Positions 57,170-64,000 of a stretch of 64,000 bases of DNA are shown one piece after another. The notes beneath the pieces are model-generated. The model searched no databases. It saw nothing but the letters and a program-made list of their open reading frames with translations, and was not told the origin of the DNA. The translations under genes were made by a program, and so were the position numbers. Numbering within the stretch: position 1 is the stretch's first letter; the number at the start of each line of letters is the position of its first letter. This DNA comes from Lysinibacillus sphaericus (lineage in GTDB: Bacteria > Bacillota > Bacilli > Bacillales_A > Planococcaceae): contig NZ_SADV01000008.1 in the NCBI RefSeq assembly GCF_006864135.1, positions 124,001-188,000 on the forward strand, read 5' to 3'.

Positions 57170-57721
57170 TCATTGATATGCTTTAGCATCTATAGAATAA
57201 TGAAGCAGTCCTTCAAAATCCTTCAATTCCGAATTAAGATTGTTATACGTATATTCATAGCTCATTCCCAGTTTATCTACAATTCGTAAAGATGCCATGT
57301 TTTCAGGATGAACAACAGCAATAATTTTTGGCAAACCAATCTTATAAAATGCATAATTCATCAAAGCTTTTGTTGCTTCAGCTGTTATTCCTCGCCCTCT
57401 ATAAGCTTCAGAAATACCGTAATAAATTTCGACTTCTGTGTCTTTTGCATCTTCGGGGCCAAGCCCGCAATAACCAATTAATTTTTGACTCTGCTTCTCT
57501 ACAATAGCTAGATTAAGCTTATGTATTTTAGTTGGCCTGTTTTTTAAGTTACATTGAATGGACCACTCTATTACTCGCTGAACATCATCGCGGCTCGGCA
57601 CGTCCTCTGGGATAAATTAGTAAAAACTAGGCTCAGAAACGACTGCATATAACTCATCCAAATCAGTGAAAGCATATGGACGAATTACTAGTCTCTCGGT
57701 TTCAATATATACTAGTCCCAA
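57170..57721 (-). pseudogene. GNAT acetyltransferase interrupted by an in-frame stop
   Basis: A continuous GNAT frame can be read from TTG 57721 (IYIETERLVIRPYAFTDLDE) to 57170 apart from one TAA at 57617-57619 (in ...SEPSFY-stop-FIPEDVPSRDDVQR). The acetyl-CoA motif IYYGISEAYRGRGITAEA and VHPENMASLRIVDKLGM are intact. It resembles the RimJ/RimL type that acetylates N-termini or small molecules. A single base change would restore it. The ORF from 57601 alone lacks the first beta strand and is unlikely to work. It overlaps the upstream TrmO-like gene by 10 bases. Confidence 0.75.
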
Positions 57722-58173
57722 TAATTCTTCATTAAATCAGTTGCCCAACATGGCTGTTTTATTTCACCTTTCGGTAAAAATTCTTTCATTACAGGTTTTA
57801 TATCAATGATTGGTGTTCCATCAATAGCATCTAAGCCTTTAACGATTAATGTTCTATCTTTTAATTCTAGTAATTCTACAACTGTTACGCCTATTTTATT
57901 AGGTCTATTTTCACCTCTCTGTGCAAAAATACCGACTTCCGGATAGTCCGTATTATTTCTTGGATGTCTCGCTTCATATTGAATTTTTTCAGCTGCCACT
58001 TTGTCAAAATAAAAAATTATTTCTAAATGAGAAAAATCATCAATCCCCTTTAAAGATGATTCATACATATCTTTTGTCAATTCAATAGTAGACATGACGC
58101 CACCCCAATTGTCGTCTTCAATCATTGTTCGACTATTGCTCACTACAGCTATTGGTTTAATGTTATAAAGCAT
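57712..58173 (-). CDS. TrmO/TsaA-like (YaeB family) methyltransferase domain protein
   Basis: 153 residues. FSHLEIIFYFDKV, ARHPRNNTDYPEVGIFAQRGENRPNKIGVTVVELL and GLDAIDGTPIIDIKPVMKEF match the TrmO/VirR-like beta-barrel family; TrmO methylates t6A37 in some tRNAs using S-adenosylmethionine. Whether this short form is a tRNA enzyme is not clear. ATG 58173 has AGAGG eight bases upstream; the extension to 58218 does not. Confidence 0.85.
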   Translation of the reverse strand: MLYNIKPIAVVSNSRTMIEDDNWGGVMSTIELTKDMYESSLKGIDDFSHLEIIFYFDKVAAEKIQYEARHPRNNTDYPEVGIFAQRGENRPNKIGVTVVELLELKDRTLIVKGLDAIDGTPIIDIKPVMKEFLPKGEIKQPCWATDLMKNYWD

Positions 58174-58469
58174 ATCAAGACCTCTTCGCTTTGTAGATTT
58201 CTTCATGCATAGTTCCATTTAATCCTAGTATACTTCCGCTACCATCAATATCAATTTAAGGTTATGCACTTGTGATTTCAAAGGAGTTTCCCCTATTTAA
58301 TAAAGAACCCATAGTCTCTCCTTATAACAGATGTATCAACAAATCTCTTAAATGCATGTATTCAATGCTCTTTTTTATTTTATTATTCGTAAAAATAAAA
58401 TACATGAAAATGTTGCGAGGGATATGATATGGTATATTATCTACAATGAAATTTTAGAAGGTGGAAAAC

Positions 58470-59474
58470 ATGCTTGAAGTAAGTGAAAGTAAGTTATTAC
58501 AATATATTTTACATTTTATTGACGATACACTCGTGTTAGGTGAGGAATCATTATCACAGCCAGAGGTCATGCTAGAGGCAGCTTTTATACAGCTAGCGTT
58601 TAGCAAAATCGATTTAGAGCAGCAATTCGAATTTTTTCATGAAACAGACATTGCCTTAAACGAGGTTTACACATATGTGAGGGCAATATTTGATCAGGAG
58701 ACTAGTTTCTTAGAACAATCAATCAACATTGCTAAACACTTACATAGTGTATCTCAACATCCTAACATTAAAAGTGGCGAATTGTTTATTGGATTATTTG
58801 ACAATTGTTTTCTAGCTACAGAAGCTAAAAAAATAATCGCCATCGTTAAAATTGATGAAAAGGAAATGTTTTTAGATGTAAAAAACGATCACAACAAAAT
58901 GGTCGTCAATGGTGTTGATGGAATTAATGTAAAGAAAATTAATAACATGGCCATTATCGTAGATATGGGAACGGATGAGGCACCTGCTGTCTTTATGAAA
59001 ACAAAAAGGAAAGAAGATATTGTCTACTGGCAAGAACGATTTTTAAAGATTAAAGCAGCTGATGAACATTATTACAAAACGAATTTAGCGTTAACAGAAT
59101 GCAAAAAATATATTTTAAAAGAAGAGAGCTTTACAAATACCGAGAAACTTGGGCTTTTAAACAAAACGCTTGATTACTTTAGAAATGAAGATGAATTTCA
59201 AGTAAATAATTATATTGAAACAGTATTTGATAATGCTGAACCAACACAAAAAGATATTATTATAAATTCGGTAAAACCATATGAAACCGTAATTTCTGAA
59301 AGTGCGCTTGAAAAGGCTGAAAAAAAATATAAACGGAAAATTAAACTCGATTCTAATATTGAAATCCAGGTAAATGTACAGGATATCGAGCAAGTGGAAG
59401 AACTAATTGAAGTAGGCTACGATGAATCTACAAATCGCAAATTTTACAAAATTTATTTTCAGGAAGAACTATAA
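58470..59474 (+). CDS. Nucleoid-associated protein, NdpA/YejK-like
   Basis: 334 residues. The start (LQYILHFIDDTLVLGEESL), the central SGELFIGLFDNCFLATEAKKIIAIVKID and EERFLKI-like WQERFLKIKAADEHYYKTN fit the 37-kDa nucleoid-associated protein family (NA37), which binds DNA in E. coli; the function in Gram-positives is unclear to me. The C-terminus is lysine-rich. ATG 58470 has AAGGTGG upstream. Confidence 0.8.
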   Translation: MLEVSESKLLQYILHFIDDTLVLGEESLSQPEVMLEAAFIQLAFSKIDLEQQFEFFHETDIALNEVYTYVRAIFDQETSFLEQSINIAKHLHSVSQHPNIKSGELFIGLFDNCFLATEAKKIIAIVKIDEKEMFLDVKNDHNKMVVNGVDGINVKKINNMAIIVDMGTDEAPAVFMKTKRKEDIVYWQERFLKIKAADEHYYKTNLALTECKKYILKEESFTNTEKLGLLNKTLDYFRNEDEFQVNNYIETVFDNAEPTQKDIIINSVKPYETVISESALEKAEKKYKRKIKLDSNIEIQVNVQDIEQVEELIEVGYDESTNRKFYKIYFQEEL

Positions 59475-59632
59475 TGATAAACTTGTGGCTTTCCAAATAT
59501 TTATAGGAAAGCCTCTTTTTATTGTTAAAAAAAATATTTCCACAATGAGGATCTCAAACAGAACCATTTCTTTCAAACTATTACCTAATATGTTACAATT
59601 TACTAAAAAGATTAAGGAGGGGCGTTTGTAAT

Positions 59633-59941
59633 ATGTCCTATATAAACGAATTACTTAATACTATTGATAGTGCTTCCATCGAGATTTTACTTGAACTCCT
59701 TTTAGTAACTACATGTATTTCAACCATAATTTATTTAGTAACTAAAAACCAATATATTTCATACTTATCATCTGCACCAATATTTTATTTTCTTTCATTA
59801 AATTTCAGTCACAATTCTCACTTCATTCTGCTCGTCTTAGCAATGACAGTTCAAGCCTCTGTTATTTTATTTATCCAAAAGAAGGACCTACTAAAAGTAA
59901 TTACAGCGAAGGAGCAAAGCTCACGTCAATATTTAAAATGA
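59633..59941 (+). CDS. Small membrane protein of unknown function
   Basis: 102 residues: a short helical start, then three membrane helices (LLELLLVTTCISTIIYLV; YLSSAPIFYFLSLNF; FILLVLAMTVQASVILFI) and a polar tail with KEQSSRQ. AAGGAGGGG lies upstream of ATG 59633 with a longish spacer, and a terminator follows, so it is a real gene. I do not recognise the family. It follows the nucleoid-associated gene by about 160 bases and may share its transcript. Confidence 0.7.
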   Translation: MSYINELLNTIDSASIEILLELLLVTTCISTIIYLVTKNQYISYLSSAPIFYFLSLNFSHNSHFILLVLAMTVQASVILFIQKKDLLKVITAKEQSSRQYLK

Positions 59942-59947
59942 TACAAT

Positions 59948-59985
59948 AAAGGACTTGTTTGTATGATTTATCAACAAGTCCTTTT
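59948..59985. terminator. Bidirectional terminator
   Basis: AAAGGACTTGTT (59948-59959) pairs with AACAAGTCCTTTT (59973-59985). It closes the plus-strand gene at 59633 and probably the minus-strand phosphoesterase. Confidence 0.88.
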
Positions 59986-59999
59986 ACTTTATTATCCTA

Positions 60000-60075
60000 T
60001 TAATTTGGCATAATTGCCTCGGAGGCTTTAGCTTCTCTCAGCGAATGTTTGGACACCCGCTGAGAGAAATTAAAA
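60000..60075 (-). repeat. Class B repeat, copy B6
   Basis: GGCATAATTGCCTCGGAGGC followed by the perfect hairpin TTCTCTCAGCG / CGCTGAGAGAA (about 60032-60068). Relative to B1 the stem has a T-A pair changed to C-G. It sits between the phosphoesterase stop (60083) and the terminator. Confidence 0.75.
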
Positions 60076-60082
60076 TACCACC

Positions 60083-60803
60083 TTAAACTCTTCCACATTT
60101 TAATGCTCTGGCCCAATCAGACCTATTTTGAACTTCACTTTGTTTAATAGCTACCTTAGTATCATAAGGGATGCTTAACTGCTCAATCATCCATTCACCA
60201 TTCCGCTTTTCTACGACTGTATAATTCGCAAATGGTGTACCGGATTCAATCTTATAATAGAACGGTTCAACTTCTTCATAAGCAGGCAAACCGACACTGC
60301 CTGGATTAATAATGATTTTGTTATTAGGTAAATAAACAATCGTTGGAAAATGGGAGTGACCACAAAAAATAATATTTTGTGGGATATCTTTTACTAATTT
60401 CATTATTTCCTCTGTCTGTTTTAAAGTAACACCATTTGGCGTTATTTCATTCAACATATATAGCTCATCATTTTCAGGTGAAGCATGACAAAAGTAAAAA
60501 TCATCTGTCTGAATCGACAATGGCAGGTTAATTAACCAACTTTTATGTTCTTCTGAGAGCACGTTTATTACATATTGCACGGTTGGATTTTCCGATGAAG
60601 ACTCCAACAATATCCGATCACAATTCCCACTTACACTTTTAATATTTGTACTCTTTATCATTTCATATGTTTCTAACGGGAATAACGGTCCGTAAAGAGT
60701 GTCACCTAAATTATATATCTTATCGATACTTCTTTATTTTATATAACACTGCTGTTAATGCATCTTTATGTCCATGAATATCTGATAATACAGCTATTTT
60801 CAC
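60083..60803 (-). pseudogene. Calcineurin-like phosphoesterase (YfcE/MJ0936-like), frameshifted
   Basis: GTG 60803 begins KIAVLSDIHGHKDALTAVLYKIKK; the frame then breaks (about 60735), and SIDKIYNLGDTLYGPLFPLETYE continues one base out of frame, joining the intact ORF from 60661 (SVSGNCDRIL, DDFYFCHASPENDE, CGHSHFPTI). All metal-binding motifs (DIHGH, GDTLYGP, GNCD, GHSH) are therefore present but split. Loss of one base in the run of A and G near 60733-60740 explains it. Either a pseudogene or a sequencing error. Confidence 0.8.
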
Positions 60804-60825
60804 ACTATCATCGTCCTAATTAATT

Positions 60826-61329
60826 TTACATTTTTGGAGCTTCCATACCGAAATTTGCCCACTCCTCTTTAGCTGGCCCATAAATGCCTGGGACAGTTAA
60901 TCCCGCCTGTCGCATAAGAACCGTCATTTGTCCCCGATGATGATTCTGATGTTGAATCAAGAACATTAACAATGTACCAATTCGCATTTCTTGACCGAAA
61001 AAATTGATGTCCTCGTGAAGGGTTTGATCAGTCCAATTTGTTTTTACTGCTTTCACAAATGCAGTATTAGTTTGGGAATAGCTATCTGCAATAAATTGTG
61101 CTGAAGTGGGAACAGGATAATCTTTAGATGGAGCATCAAATGGTAAACTTGTATTTGAAGTAATGATTCGAATTGCAGTAACAGTATGCCAAGCAATACG
61201 TCCTAAAGTCCAATTTTCAGACGTTATTTCCTGTTTAAGAGATTCATCAGTTAGATTATTTAATAACCCCTGTGTACAATTTGCTTCGAACGCCCAAGAC
61301 TTAAAAAAATCATTTAAACGCTGATACAT
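60826..61329 (-). CDS. DinB family protein
   Basis: 167 residues, a four-helix bundle. The metal-binding histidines are visible in LGRIAWHTVTAI (first) and FLIQHQNHHRGQMTVLMRQAG (HxxHHRGQ). DinB/YfiT-like proteins include bacillithiol-dependent and other metal-dependent transferases; the substrate here is unknown. GAGGGGG precedes ATG 61329. It begins upstream of the broken phosphoesterase by 23 bases, so the two may share a transcript. Confidence 0.9.
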   Translation of the reverse strand: MYQRLNDFFKSWAFEANCTQGLLNNLTDESLKQEITSENWTLGRIAWHTVTAIRIITSNTSLPFDAPSKDYPVPTSAQFIADSYSQTNTAFVKAVKTNWTDQTLHEDINFFGQEMRIGTLLMFLIQHQNHHRGQMTVLMRQAGLTVPGIYGPAKEEWANFGMEAPKM

Positions 61330-61403
61330 AAAAATCCCCCTCTTTTCTTAAAAGTGACACCAACAGAAAAGTGCTCCCATCGTAAAGGAACAGTGTTTAC
61401 AGT

Positions 61404-61952
61404 TTAGTAGAGTGTATCAATATATTTATTTAATTCTTTTTGATTAAGCTCTCCTTTTATCGAGTATTTCAATATACCTTTAGAATCAAATATAAAAGTT
61501 GTTGGATAAGCCATTATTTCAAATGATTTTTGAAGCTTACCGTCTATATCAAGAAATATAGGGAAATTCAAATTGTATGTTTCTTGAAATTTCATGGCAT
61601 TTTCACTACTATCATTAGAAGTTGCATTGATCGCTAACAGCTCAACATTTTCTGCTTTATTGTTATAAAAATCCCTAAATTCAGAAGCCTCTTCTTGGCA
61701 TGGTCCACACCAAGATGCCCAAAAGTTAACGATTAGGACCTTTCCATTGTATTCTTTAAATGTTGTTGTTGATTCGTCTAATCGTGTTAATTTTGCATCA
61801 AAAACAAGCTGTTTTGTTCCATCTTCATTTTCTACTATCGGATTGACTGTTGTTTCTTTTATGAATACATTTTTCACAACAATTCCTACAAGTAATACGA
61901 CTAACAAAGCAGATATATAATAACCTAAACGCTTTTTAACCTGCACAAACAA
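61404..61952 (-). CDS. TlpA/ResA-like thiol-disulfide oxidoreductase
   Basis: 182 residues. One N-terminal membrane anchor (YYISALLVVLLVGIVVKNVF), then a thioredoxin fold with NFWASWCGPCQEEASEF (CxxC) and the cis-proline in EIMAYPTTFIF. Such membrane-tethered extracytoplasmic thioredoxins reduce apocytochrome c or other exported thiol proteins, or act in sporulation (StoA). No cytochrome c gene is nearby, so the partner is open. Confidence 0.9.
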   Translation of the reverse strand: MFVQVKKRLGYYISALLVVLLVGIVVKNVFIKETTVNPIVENEDGTKQLVFDAKLTRLDESTTTFKEYNGKVLIVNFWASWCGPCQEEASEFRDFYNNKAENVELLAINATSNDSSENAMKFQETYNLNFPIFLDIDGKLQKSFEIMAYPTTFIFDSKGILKYSIKGELNQKELNKYIDTLY

Positions 61953-61998
61953 TCACCTACATAACCCTTTTTAATTATCGTTTTCTCTTAAAACGTAC

Positions 61999-62376
61999 CT
62001 AGATTGAATTTCGATAAGCTAACATTAATTTTTCTTTGGCTTTCTGACCTGCTATTCCGTTTTTTAATAATTCATCAGATTTTTGGTGATCTAAAGTTTT
62101 TGTAAATTGATTGATTAGGCTATCCAACAAAACGTCGGTCATCCCGCCTGTGCTTTGATTTGTATCTTGTCCCTTTGGTAATTTTGTTTCTTTAATCATT
62201 ACTCTTTCACCATTTAATTTTGTTATATAATGACGAATATAACCACCTTCTCTTATAATTTCATATTTCACTTTTGCCTCTTTATTTTTATCTAAAAATA
62301 AATCTGGAGATAGTCTATTATTTTCACCTTTTTTAATCGTATTTATGTAATTATTATTTGTAGGTTGGATTCTCAT
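61999..62376 (-). CDS. Hypothetical protein
   Basis: 125 residues, hydrophilic, without signal or membrane segment. It starts MRIQPTNNNYINT and has a central KVKYEIIREGGYIRHYITKLNGERVMIKETKLP, a beta-hairpin-like pattern. ATG 62376 has GAGGG at good distance. The start and composition (asparagine-rich N-terminus, RNSI end) are reminiscent of small flagellin/motility-related or secreted-associated proteins, but I cannot assign it. Confidence 0.65.
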   Translation of the reverse strand: MRIQPTNNNYINTIKKGENNRLSPDLFLDKNKEAKVKYEIIREGGYIRHYITKLNGERVMIKETKLPKGQDTNQSTGGMTDVLLDSLINQFTKTLDHQKSDELLKNGIAGQKAKEKLMLAYRNSI

Positions 62377-62685
62377 TCTATTACCCTCTTTCATTCGTTT
62401 TTCCGATATTCAAAGTATAATGCCTATTTGATTTCCATTATATAAACCAATTACCATTTTAACCAATTTAACGAATTCAGTCTACTCTCTATAAATTGTA
62501 GTAACTATCCCCTTTAATCAATGCAGTGTTACAATATAACATTTCAACTAATTTGTTCGTCGGACCCATTATACGAAAAATTTTCCACATAAAGATTGAC
62601 CTCCGGATTTGTCCAATGTTATATTTACTAATGCAGTAATTTACTAAATTACTAAAAATTGAACTAACAAAGGAGGATGTAATTG

Positions 62686-63165
62686 ATGAAAATACCTACT
62701 CATTTAAAGCATAAACCTGTTATTGTTGCTGAAAATTATGCCAATATTGATGGGCGCACTGCTTATCATACAGATGCGCAAGGGCTGTCACTTGGCTTAG
62801 CTCAATGGAATGACAGAGGCAAGGTTGATATTTCGGCTAAAGTGTGGCGTCATACAGGTGGTAAATGGTCACGTCAATCGGAAGAATTACCACTTCATCG
62901 TGTGCTTGACCTTGCTATATTAGTATGTGAATCTCAGCTTCATTTTAAGGAAGCTTATCGCTACGATCATTTATATGATGAAGAAAACCCTGTTATTAAA
63001 CGTATTGGCTTACAAGGGGATGCAATGACAGTGGAAGTATGTACGGAAAATGAACAAATTGATGAGGATATTAAGCTCTTTAATCAAGCTTTAAGTGCGG
63101 ATGGTGAACTAATTGGCGAACGCCTGCGCACGCTATCACATATTTTAAAGGAAATGGGTTATTAA
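62686..63165 (+). CDS. DUF6530-like hypothetical protein
   Basis: 159 residues, starting MKIPTHLKHKPVIVAENYANIDGR. The pattern GLSLGLAQWNDRGKVDISAKVWRHTGGKWSRQSEELPLHRVLDLAIL is strongly conserved-looking and I believe it is the DUF6530 family; the function is unknown. GGAGG lies nine bases before ATG 62686. The MATE exporter gene starts 19 bases after its stop, so the two are co-transcribed. Confidence 0.75.
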   Translation: MKIPTHLKHKPVIVAENYANIDGRTAYHTDAQGLSLGLAQWNDRGKVDISAKVWRHTGGKWSRQSEELPLHRVLDLAILVCESQLHFKEAYRYDHLYDEENPVIKRIGLQGDAMTVEVCTENEQIDEDIKLFNQALSADGELIGERLRTLSHILKEMGY

Positions 63166-63184
63166 AACCCAAGAGGGGATAAAA

Positions 63185-64000
63185 ATGAACCAACAAATTT
63201 TACATGATGATAAGAAACTGCAAAAAGCTTTTTTTAACTTTTTAATCCCAGTTATGCTAGCGAATGTGCTGCAGTCACTAGGGCAAGTCTTTGGCATGTT
63301 TATAGTTGGGCGCAATTTAGGTGTTGATGCGCTAGCCGCAATTTCAGCATTTTTTCCATTCTTCTTCTTTTTAATGGCATTTGCTATTGGGATTGGCTCA
63401 GGAAGCTCGATTTTAGTAGGGCAAACGTATGGGGCTGGCAATCATGAGAAGATGAAGGAGGTTGTAGGGGTAACTTTAGCCTTTACAACGATTTTATCGA
63501 TTGTTGTCGCAATTTTTGGTGGCTTTTTTATTGAGTGGATTTTACGCTTTATGCAAACACCCGCAAATATTTTAGATATGAGTATAAGCTATGCTCAAAT
63601 CTTATTTTTCACATTACCAATTATGTTCTGGTATTTGGTGTACACAACCTTTATGCGTGGTGTAGGTGATTCCAAAACACCTTTTTTATTTTTAGTCATA
63701 AGTGTTATTTTAAATATCGCCTTCCTACCACCATTAGTTTTCGGCTGGCTAGGTCTGCCTAAATTTGGTTTGAACGGCGCTGCTTATGCCTCTGTTTTAT
63801 CCAATCTAGTGACGATGTTATTATTATTTGCCTACTTGCATAAAACAAAGCATATTTTACGCTTAGACAAATCGATTCTACAGCATTTTAAATTAAAGAA
63901 GGATATTTTAGCTTCATTATTAAAATTAGCCATTCCGGCAAGCATTAGTATGGTTGCAATCTCTGTAGCAGAAATTGCTGTAATAGGCTTTGTTAATGTT
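63185..64000 (+). CDS. MATE family efflux transporter, partial
   Basis: 272 residues in the window; the end lies outside. FNFLIPVMLANVLQSLGQVFGMFIVGRNLGVDALAAISAFFP, GIGSGSSILVGQTYGAGN and FMRGVGDSKTPFLF are MATE signatures. These proteins export drugs or metabolites using Na+ or H+ gradients. GAGGGG precedes the ATG. It is translationally close to the DUF6530-like gene. Confidence 0.95.
   Translation, partial: MNQQILHDDKKLQKAFFNFLIPVMLANVLQSLGQVFGMFIVGRNLGVDALAAISAFFPFFFFLMAFAIGIGSGSSILVGQTYGAGNHEKMKEVVGVTLAFTTILSIVVAIFGGFFIEWILRFMQTPANILDMSISYAQILFFTLPIMFWYLVYTTFMRGVGDSKTPFLFLVISVILNIAFLPPLVFGWLGLPKFGLNGAAYASVLSNLVTMLLLFAYLHKTKHILRLDKSILQHFKLKKDILASLLKLAIPASISMVAISVAEIAVIGFVNV

Overview
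The window looks like the chromosome of a low-GC, endospore-forming Firmicute. Sporulation genes (safA, spo0B, spoIVFA/FB, spoIIB, spoVID), the order of the conserved blocks, the S-layer-homology (SLH) proteins and the aa3-type quinol oxidase point to the Planococcaceae/Bacillaceae, with a Lysinibacillus- or Solibacillus-like organism as my best guess. No phage, insertion sequence with transposase, rRNA, tRNA or CRISPR array is visible.

From about 1 to 46.7 kb almost every gene is on the minus strand and follows the familiar Bacillus gene order: spore-coat kinase and safA; divergent niaR; pheA plus a thiol-oxidoreductase-like gene; pheB-obgE-spo0B; rplU-prp-rpmA behind an L21-type leader; spoIVFA-spoIVFB; mreBCD-minCD; maf-radC; spoIIB; two tandem folC genes; valS behind a T-box; spoVID; the hemAXCDBL haem operon; ysxC-lonA-clpX-tig and a TPR gene. 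Departures from the Bacillus subtilis layout are the missing nad genes next to niaR, no comC, no lonB, a kinase gene beside safA rather than beside spoVID, a spoVID without its LysM end, and a surface-protein locus (SLH-vWA protein, SLH protein, beta-rich secreted protein and a small YjfB-like protein) inserted between hemA and ysxC.

From 47 to 64 kb the region is more accessory. It carries two small plus-strand genes, the qoxABCD terminal oxidase operon, a lipoprotein, a stretch with several decayed genes (alpha/beta hydrolase, short-chain dehydrogenase, GNAT acetyltransferase with an in-frame stop, frameshifted phosphoesterase), a DUF418 membrane protein, a TrmO-like protein, a nucleoid-associated-protein homologue, a DinB protein, a TlpA/ResA-type thioredoxin and the start of a MATE exporter.

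The most unusual feature is a set of dispersed, non-coding, palindromic repeats. Class A (seven copies plus one collapsed copy) is a long imperfect hairpin that begins GTTGATTTCCGTTCCGACT and ends near CCACTCCAATCAAC. Class B (six copies, all in one orientation) pairs an AATTATGCC/GGCATAATT palindrome with a CTTCTTTCAGCG hairpin; four copies lie between the stop codon of a minus-strand gene and its terminator. The classes exchange internal modules, show compensatory base changes in their stems, and one class A copy contains seven tandem 37-bp units. They behave like structured, mosaic elements and are my main candidate for something not yet described.
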